Assembly: GCA_043798445.1 (NCBI GenBank) | Contig: JAZDOQ010000008.1 | Coordinates: forward strand, 1 to 17,388 | DNA length: 17,388 bases | From: CAIJMI01 sp043798445 | GTDB taxonomy: Bacteria; Patescibacteriota; Microgenomatia; UBA10105; UBA927 | Direction: 5' to 3' | Shown: in pieces, positions 7,958 through 14,800 of the stretch | Layout: every line of letters starts with the position of its first letter | How positions within the stretch are numbered: position 1 is the first letter of the stretch | Translations under genes and position numbers: made by a program | Notes under the pieces: model-generated | Database searches by the model: none | What the model saw: only the letters and a program-made list of their open reading frames with translations | Told to the model about the DNA's origin: nothing

Positions 7958-9859
7958 TCAAGGAGCAATAAGCGGTACGCGTGTCGGAACAGGTTTTGTC
8001 AGCATACCTGAAGCGCTTGCTGTTTTTTCTGGTTGCAGAGGGAGTTGGTTTTGGAGTGCCTGTATCTCTTCAAGCACTTTTGCATAGTCTGTTCCATCTT
8101 TGGGCAACAAATCGCGGGTTTGTTTGAGTGCGTCAATTGCGCGTGCATTGTCTCCTTTTAATCTATAAGCGTTCGCAAGATTGTAATACCCATTAGCGTA
8201 GTTCTGCTTTAAGGTAACTGCAGTGAAAAATTGTGTTATTGCACCATCGTAGTCTTTGGCATTCATATACATACCGCCAAAATCAACACGAAGGGTCGGG
8301 CTTATGGGATTTAACGTTACTGCTTTTTGGTATGCAGCAATGGTCCAGGTTTGTGCATCACTTGCGACTCCAATGAGGGATTGATACACGGTTGCAAGAT
8401 TGGTCCAGACGACATAATTGTTCGGTGCAAGCGATGTTGCAAGTTTTGCTTCACTGACGGCAAGTCCAAAGAGGGATGTGACCAATGTCTTGTCATCATC
8501 AAGGAGGGTTACCAGACCTGTTTCATCATTTTTTGGAGCATTCCCAAGAATACTGCCACCCATAACAAGGGCAAGTTGTGACAGAGAAAGGTGGTATCGT
8601 GTTATGTATTGATTTTGTTTGATCGCAAGAATGTGATAATTGTATGACATCGTTAAATTATTTTCTGTTTCTATAGATGCGCGGGCCTTTGCATACATAT
8701 ATTCACCGTTTGTGAAACGGTAAAGACCATAGATCGAGACAATGGTGAAGAGGAGTGTTGCGATGGTCATACCGACGATGGTGAGTGAGCTGGGTGCATA
8801 CGTGTGTACTTTTTCTTGTTGCATAGCACTACTAACAAGGACAATACAAAGAAGAAATGGGATAGAGGGAGGAAGTATGAGTAGTGCAATAGCAGCAATG
8901 ATCCACAGAGCGCGCATCTCCCATTGTTTTGGCATAGAGCGAAACCAGAGAGCGAGAGTTATGATGAAAGCGACAAGCCCAAGAAGTCCAAGCGTTGTTG
9001 TTATATGCAGTGCAAATGTAGCGCTTGTTGAAAAACCGGTATTCCAAAGAGGGGTGAGATTCATGGATATCGGTCTTCCCAATGCATAAGCGGGAAGAAA
9101 ATTTTCTGCTCCGATACCAAAAAACGCAGTTTTTATGTTTTTGAATGACTCAAGAAGCACAGTCCAGCCAATTGGTATTGGCATAATAACCGTGTTTATG
9201 AGTGGAAGAAACCGCCATAGAGTAATTCCAAGCCCTATTGTCATGAGCACTGCTGCAACAAGAGCAAACGCAGCATTTCGTTCTTTGTGATGAATAAATC
9301 CGTCTCGCATGAGATAGATGGCAAGGGGGATGCTGACTAAAAACAAAAGGGCCGCTGAAATTGGTGTGCCGGTTGGATTCCAGAGCGTGCTTTTAAGATA
9401 CGACACCTGTGGAAACATGATGCTTGCGATTTGAAATTGTTGATAGATGACAATGAGCCCTAAAAGTCCAATGACAGAAAGGAGCGCCCAAAGCATGTGT
9501 CGTTTTTGGTCTTTTGAGAGAAGCTGCGGTAATAGAAAAGCGGTGAGAAACAAACAAAGGTAGGTGACCAGTCCTAATGGATGAACGATACTTTCGATTT
9601 TGTTGGTTGATGCAAAAAATAGGCTGATGAGAGTGGTAATTGTTATGGCGCCAAACCCAAACGCGAGCGGTGTTTTGACAAATGAAATCTTTTTTGTTCG
9701 TATGATGGTGATCACGAAATAAAGAAGGAGGAATAAAGATGTGATGTTTACGATCACCCATCTTCCTGTATCATAGCTATCCTGCATGATAGGAAGAAAC
9801 ACGATGAGAAGCAATGGAAACATATATGAGAGGAGATTCATCATCATATATATAATCAT
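7958..9859 (-). CDS. O-antigen ligase/polymerase-like membrane protein with C-terminal TPR domain
   Basis: A 633-residue protein. Residues 1 to about 380 form ten or eleven membrane segments. FFGIGAENFLPAY (246-258) matches the 'G-x-G-x-x-x-F-x-x-x-Y' motif that opens the large periplasmic loop in the Wzy/WaaL family, and TTLGLLGLVAF (288-298) matches the following G-x-x-G helix. Residues about 440-600 hold three to four TPR units (for example VTLKQNYANGYYNLANAYRL from 548), ending in a Pro-rich tail. Family members polymerise or transfer lipid-linked glycans, and PglL/PilO relatives glycosylate proteins such as pilins. The His-Asn pair usually found just before the G-x-x-G helix is not present here (A280/T281). 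The first ATG (9859) is given, but ATGs at 9847, 9844 and 9841 are also possible; a TATGAT box overlapping the first ATG would favour the start at 9847. It is divergent from the pilin genes. Confidence 0.78.
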   Translation of the reverse strand: MIIYMMMNLLSYMFPLLLIVFLPIMQDSYDTGRWVIVNITSLFLLLYFVITIIRTKKISFVKTPLAFGFGAITITTLISLFFASTNKIESIVHPLGLVTYLCLFLTAFLLPQLLSKDQKRHMLWALLSVIGLLGLIVIYQQFQIASIMFPQVSYLKSTLWNPTGTPISAALLFLVSIPLAIYLMRDGFIHHKERNAAFALVAAVLMTIGLGITLWRFLPLINTVIMPIPIGWTVLLESFKNIKTAFFGIGAENFLPAYALGRPISMNLTPLWNTGFSTSATFALHITTTLGLLGLVAFIITLALWFRSMPKQWEMRALWIIAAIALLILPPSIPFLLCIVLVSSAMQQEKVHTYAPSSLTIVGMTIATLLFTIVSIYGLYRFTNGEYMYAKARASIETENNLTMSYNYHILAIKQNQYITRYHLSLSQLALVMGGSILGNAPKNDETGLVTLLDDDKTLVTSLFGLAVSEAKLATSLAPNNYVVWTNLATVYQSLIGVASDAQTWTIAAYQKAVTLNPISPTLRVDFGGMYMNAKDYDGAITQFFTAVTLKQNYANGYYNLANAYRLKGDNARAIDALKQTRDLLPKDGTDYAKVLEEIQALQNQLPLQPEKTASASGMLTKPVPTRVPLIAP

Positions 9860-9871
9860 ACACTATTTTCT

Positions 9872-9900
9872 TTGCATTTTGGATATCGATTTGCCATACT
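9872..9900 (+). promoter_or_regulatory. Promoter of the prepilin operon
   Basis: Extended -10 TGCCATACT (9892-9900) with TTGCAT (9872-9877) 17 bases upstream. Hexamer matches are modest (4 of 6 and 3 of 6), but the TGn extension and exact spacing help. The predicted start near 9907 leaves about seven bases before the ATG at 9914. Confidence 0.42.
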
Positions 9901-9913
9901 AAAAGTAGGTCTT

Positions 9914-10696
9914 ATGGTTCGTAAACATTTTATATTGCAGGGGTTTACATTATCGGAACTGCTGATTGTTATTTCACTGATTGCTATCATTGCCATCTTA
10001 GGGATATTGACCTATCAACGGCAAACCATCAAAGGGTTTGACGTAAAACGGAAGGCAGACCTTGCACGGCTCCGTGTAGTTTTTGAGGATTATTATAACG
10101 ACCATAATTGTTATCCTCAGGTTGCCACCTGGAACGGATATAATTGTGCTGACGGTGGCGGTGGACAATTCTTTGCTCCATATCTTCAAGGACAACCGAT
10201 CCCGTGTGACCCTGCAACAAATGAACGGTATTTGTATATCACGATCCCTGAAGATGTGCTGCCGAGTGTATCTGCATGCAGCGGATACAAATTGTTTGCC
10301 GCCTTAGGGAATTTGTATGATGGTGATATCCCAGGTTCCGGATGTAGCCCGGATCCGAACAAAGGATGCGGATATGGTCCTCCTACCTATCCAGCTCCGG
10401 CAAGTTTTAAATATAACTACGGAATCTCCGTTGGTGGTACCATCGCCAATCCTGTATTTGATTTTGATGCACCGCTCCCAACACCTGATACCGGGATTCC
10501 GTCAGGAAACTGGATATGTCCGCCAAAAATTGGCAATCAAGCACCACAAAATTGTCAGTATTATTCAAATTCCTGTCGCGATTTGATGATTACGCGTGGA
10601 TGTTCTACATATGATGATAGTCACAAATATAATTGCAGTGCGTTATGTAATCCTGGTCAAACGAATGTGTGTACTTATTTATCTGAATGTTATTAA
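9914..10696 (+). CDS. Type IV pilin-like prepilin, Cys-rich (large)
   Basis: A 260-residue protein with a class III signal: a short basic leader ending in Gly10, cleavage expected before Phe11, then FTLSE with Glu15 at the critical +5 position and a hydrophobic helix to about residue 33. After the helix comes the charged alpha1 continuation (KRKADLARLRVVFEDYYND), as in PulG/GspG pseudopilins. The globular part carries 14 cysteines, most in the last 120 residues, consistent with several disulfides and an extracytoplasmic location. The TTG at 9872 is in frame but lies in the promoter's -35, and the ATG at 9914 gives a normal leader length. It is the first of three tandem prepilin genes. Assembly ATPase, platform protein and prepilin peptidase are not in the window, so whether it forms a pilus or a secretion pseudopilus is open. 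Confidence 0.9.
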   Translation: MVRKHFILQGFTLSELLIVISLIAIIAILGILTYQRQTIKGFDVKRKADLARLRVVFEDYYNDHNCYPQVATWNGYNCADGGGGQFFAPYLQGQPIPCDPATNERYLYITIPEDVLPSVSACSGYKLFAALGNLYDGDIPGSGCSPDPNKGCGYGPPTYPAPASFKYNYGISVGGTIANPVFDFDAPLPTPDTGIPSGNWICPPKIGNQAPQNCQYYSNSCRDLMITRGCSTYDDSHKYNCSALCNPGQTNVCTYLSECY

Positions 10697-10700
10697 TATG

Positions 10701-10709
10701 AAAGGTGGG
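10701..10709 (+). promoter_or_regulatory. Ribosome binding site of the second prepilin gene
   Basis: AAAGGTGGG, seven bases before the ATG at 10717. It decides against the in-frame GTG at 10705, which lies inside this site. Confidence 0.65.
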
Positions 10710-10716
10710 CATATAT

Positions 10717-11271
10717 ATGAAACACAGACTACATAGAACAAAAAACGGATTTACTCTTATTGAACTTATGGTTGTTATTGTTATCATGGGAATACTCGTT
10801 ACTATTGGTATATTTGCATTTCAATCATCACAGAAGAAATCCAGGGATGCGAGGAGAAAATCGGACGTGAGCCAGGTTTCCAAAGCATTGGAGATGTATA
10901 ATAATGATGTCGGAACATACCCAGCTGGAGGAACAGTTGGAACGGCTGATGCCGGAAAAATTATCGGGTGTGGGGACACTATCAAAACCGCATGTTCTTG
11001 GGGAGGAAGTTTTTCAAATACCACCAAGGCAACCTATATGGTAAAACTGCCGATAGATCCAACCAGCGGAAGAGTATATTATTACGAACGAAGCGGCAGT
11101 AATGGATATCGATTGTATGCGCGACTGGAAAATACAGAAGATTCATCCATTCCAACGACAGACCCAAAAGTATATAACAAGAATTGCGGTAGTTCTTCTT
11201 CCGTTGTCTGTTGCAATTTCGTTTTAACAAGTTCAAATGTGGCAGAACCAACACCGCAAGCCTGTCAGTAA
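10717..11271 (+). CDS. Type IV pilin-like prepilin (PulG/GspG-like)
   Basis: A 184-residue protein. The leader MKHRLHRTKNG is cleaved before F12; mature residues begin FTLIELMVVIVIMGIL, with Glu16 at mature +5, and the helix continues into QSSQKKSRDARRKSDVSQVS, the strongly basic alpha1 stretch common to GspG-type pseudopilins. ALEMYNNDVGTYP and the later LPIDPTSGRVYYYERSGSNGYRLYA correspond to the conserved 'Y-P-x-x-P' and beta-sheet core of the family. It has six cysteines, including a CC pair near the C-terminus. Its start follows the previous stop (10696) by 20 bases with a good Shine-Dalgarno, so it is in the same operon. Its closest analogue is the major pseudopilin, but in Patescibacteria such genes usually serve type IV pili linked to adhesion and DNA uptake; that role is inferred. 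Confidence 0.92.
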   Translation: MKHRLHRTKNGFTLIELMVVIVIMGILVTIGIFAFQSSQKKSRDARRKSDVSQVSKALEMYNNDVGTYPAGGTVGTADAGKIIGCGDTIKTACSWGGSFSNTTKATYMVKLPIDPTSGRVYYYERSGSNGYRLYARLENTEDSSIPTTDPKVYNKNCGSSSSVVCCNFVLTSSNVAEPTPQACQ

Positions 11272-11301
11272 TAAATGATGTAATAAATAGTATTGCTATA
11301 T

Positions 11302-11308
11302 GGAAGGA
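11302..11308 (+). promoter_or_regulatory. Ribosome binding site of the third prepilin gene
   Basis: GGAAGGA, five bases before the ATG at 11314. This is the strongest Shine-Dalgarno in the window and rules out the in-frame TTG at 11293. Confidence 0.68.
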
Positions 11309-11313
11309 TATAT

Positions 11314-11823
11314 ATGAAAAAAGGATTTTCACTCATCGAACTCATCGTCGTTATTGCTATCACCGCTGTGCTTCTTGCTATAGCATTGCCTAATCTATTA
11401 AGTGCTCGTGAGCGCGCACGGGATGCAAAGAAAAAACAGGAGATGAATGAAATGAAAACAGCATTACGTTTGTACTACAACGATTTTCAACAATATCCAT
11501 CAGCGGGTAATTGCGGCGGAAATTTTAATGGTATTTCGGGTTGCGGATCAACACATGTGGAATGTTGTCCAGCGACCGGTTGTTCAGTTGACTTCGCTGT
11601 AGGAGACAACTGTTCTGTTGTGTACATGAAGAAATTTCCCTCGAATTTTTTGGGGTCAAGCATAAGTATCGGATATGCGACACCAAATACAGATAGTTTT
11701 TGTCTCGCTACAATCTTAGAAAATGCCGGAGATCCAGATATTGCCACAAGCAAAGCCCGTTGTGTAACACAATGTACGGGACGATGTACGGAGTCAAACG
11801 CGTATTGTGTGTGTGCAGACTAA
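11314..11823 (+). CDS. Type IV pilin-like prepilin, Cys-rich (small)
   Basis: A 169-residue protein with a minimal leader MKKG, cleavage before F5, and mature start FSLIELIVVIAITAVLL with Glu9 at +5. The alpha1 continuation SARERARDAKKKQEMNEMKTAL and YYNDFQQYPSAGNCGG follow the GspG/pilin pattern. The rest contains 12 cysteines in under 110 residues, including a CC pair and a C-terminal cluster (CVTQC, CTES, CVCAD), so an oxidised, disulfide-laced head is likely. It has a 42-base gap after the second prepilin and shares the start context ATATATATGAAA with it. The TAA stop interlocks with the TAG stop of the convergent collagen-like gene (4-base overlap). It may be a minor or tip pilin; that is a guess from size and Cys content. 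Confidence 0.9.
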   Translation: MKKGFSLIELIVVIAITAVLLAIALPNLLSARERARDAKKKQEMNEMKTALRLYYNDFQQYPSAGNCGGNFNGISGCGSTHVECCPATGCSVDFAVGDNCSVVYMKKFPSNFLGSSISIGYATPNTDSFCLATILENAGDPDIATSKARCVTQCTGRCTESNAYCVCAD

Positions 11824-14800
11824 TTCACTATCCACCAGTTAAACTTCACGTCTTTGGTGATTGCAGCATCCACATTGATGATAAATCCAATACCAGGTGT
11901 TTTGCTTTTGACATACAACACTTGGTTGTTTGTTGATGATTGCGGTGTGACATAAATAAGTGATTGGTCGGTTACTGCCGTTGTTTTAATGGATAGTGTC
12001 GTCGTGCCGGAAGGCAGGATTGCCTCTCCGATGGTGGCAGAAGATGTCGCAGAAAGTGTTGCTTTTGTATCATCCATGCCGGTAATATTCAGTTTTGAAA
12101 CTGTTGCTGATCCTGAGGCTGTAAGATTGCCTTGTTCGTCAATAGTCACAGCTTTTTCTCCGACTCCCTTGACAATCAGTTTTCCGAAAGCGCTCGCAGA
12201 GCTTGTTTTTTCAAGAGAAATGGTAAGATCATCTATTGTTGACCGTATGGTTGAAACGCCGAGCGTTCCACTGATTGTGAGATTTCCAGAGACAATCACA
12301 TCTCCTTGTGTGGTGATAACTAATGTTCCAGCAAGGATATCGACGTTGGCAAATTTAAGCTTGTTTAGATACAACGTGTCGGAAATGGTATCAATACCGA
12401 TATCACTTATCCGAACTGCCGCATCAATAAGAAGTGTCCCTGCGACTGACGTTTCTCCAAGTATTGTACTTCCAAGTACGGAAAGCGAAGAGTGAAGCGT
12501 CATCGCGTCAGCAACAACCGTTTTTCCTGTGAGGTCAATGGTTGGTGCCGTGAACGTTGCAACGCTTTCTGAGAGCGAAGACAAAAGTGCAGTTGTTGAC
12601 GCATCAAGCGTTGGCGTAAGATCGACGGTTAGTGGTGTGCTTTCTGCTGATGCTGTTGCAACAAGATTAGTAATGTTCGTGATATAGGTGTTGATTGTTT
12701 GTGCTGACGATGTTGCCGACCATTCACCTGATGGGGTGATAATGCGGTCTGCATATAGCGTTCTTGTTTTTGTTTGGTCTGTTATTTCCGGTTGATACCA
12801 GTTCGTGTTTACAAATGTCATGACTTTGCCAATATGTGTTCCATCCGGAAGGGTGAAACAGGTACGAACTACATTGGTTCCGTCATCATCCGGCCAGGAA
12901 ATAGCATCAAAAGAAGTGGTTGTTTGGCAGGTGAGTGTTTCTGGAATGAATGATTGGACTGCTTTTCCAACTATTGAGCCTGCATTGATTGCTTTAGCAC
13001 CAACACCCGGGATACTGCTTGCGGTGATAGCATCGCCATTGCTAATAATTCCATTTTTGTCAGATACTATTGCAGGTACCCGACCCGAAAGAGCGATTGG
13101 AGATAGAACGTCCTGATTTGCTATTCCTTCACCAAGGATAAGCGCTGGATTGGTTGAAACAATACCGATAAGTGCTTGTGACGCTGAATCAATTGCTTTT
13201 TCAACCGTTGAATCATTCGTTGTTGCAATTTGTGTCAGTGTTCCCGGAATGAGTGGTGTTGAGACATAATAGTTTTCGGCAATATCCATAGACCTGCCAA
13301 GTGTGCTTGGAGTAACACGGAATGCATCAATAGTTACTGTCCGTGCAACGTTGGTGATATAACTTCCTGCACGAGCCCATGTAATAGAGGAGCCAAGCGC
13401 AGCAGTTGTTGTTGTGACTGTTGACCATGATGTTGTCACTGTGCGACCGGTCATATAAGGGATTGCGTTTATGTTGCTTTCACAGTCTGTTTTATTCGTG
13501 TATCCCCAGAGACCAATAAAATATTGGTTATTTGTCAATGAAGCACTACCCTGGACACGCATGTTCACGTTATACGTATTCCCTGCGGTGATTGGAATAC
13601 AACTGGAAATAATCTGCAATTGATTTGTTGTGTTCGTTTTGACAGCTGCAAGAGATGCGTTGCCTTGTGCGATATTGGTAGTATCTCTGGAACAACTTCC
13701 TGTGCTTGTACCGGTATTTTGACAGGTCCACGCGTCTGGCATCGTCGTATTGGTGTCATTGTTTACTTCAAACCCGCTGTTTGCAACGATGCTTCCTTGA
13801 TCTGGAATTGCGTTAATGCCGTTTGTTTGAATCATATCACCCTCAAATGTTGCGTTTTGATGTACAACGAGACTGTTTGATTCTAATTGACCACTCAGTG
13901 TTGCATTACCCAAAACATCAAATGATGTTTTTGGCGTGCCGGCACTGTCAGTAATGGTCAATTTTTGTGCGTCATTAAGTTTTACCGTGATGCCGTTTGA
14001 AGTAAGTGGGGTAATGGTATCAACTTGGAGCCAGCCAGTTTTTAAGTTGGCAATAGCAGCTTGTGAGAATTGACCAACGTCGTAAATAAAGGTTCCGAAT
14101 GAATTTTTAAGATCAAAGAGTAAACCAGTTTGGGGTGTTGTCGTTGTTGTGATTGCAAGATCGGCGATAGCATTAGTACTTGGTGTGACAAGCGGAATGT
14201 CAGATGGATTAATTGCAGCGAGTCCGTTGATGTTAAATCCTTCGATAGTATTTGTACGTGTGTTTTGCCACCTGGCTGTATCAAACCGCGGTGCAGTAAA
14301 GCGATAGGAAACACGGGAAGGTTGAGAGGTATAGATTGCCAATCGATAATTCATCGTGTCTAAGTCATACCATGCTCTTGTGTTGCCGGATGGATTGAGA
14401 ATAACAACTAAATTATTAATATTTGTTCGTAAATCCGTGGTTTTGCTGAATAACCAGAGATCCGTTCCTTGTGTTAGTCTGCCAAAATCAATGACCGTTC
14501 GGTATCCGACACCGGGAACATTCTCTGTCGTGTTTGCAACACCGGTCACTTCTTCTTTTACACCAATCATCGAAGGCATGTATGTGGCATACCGTTGTCC
14601 GCCGATGGTGTATGGAGGATCGACTGTTCCAACGTTCAGCTTCCCTGAGCCTCCACCGATGGTGACTTCAGGTGTTCCACCTCCGCCCGGATTGAGATTG
14701 ATGTTTCCTCCAGAAGAGATGGTAAGTGCATCTACACTATTAATTGTGTTTTTGCCAGTTGCCATGGTAATTGCATATGATGGAGATGTTGCTCCAATAC

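Noticed and set aside
9872..9913. TTG start adding 14 residues to the first prepilin.
   Set aside because: The leader would become unusually long and the region looks like the promoter; the ATG at 9914 gives a normal prepilin leader.
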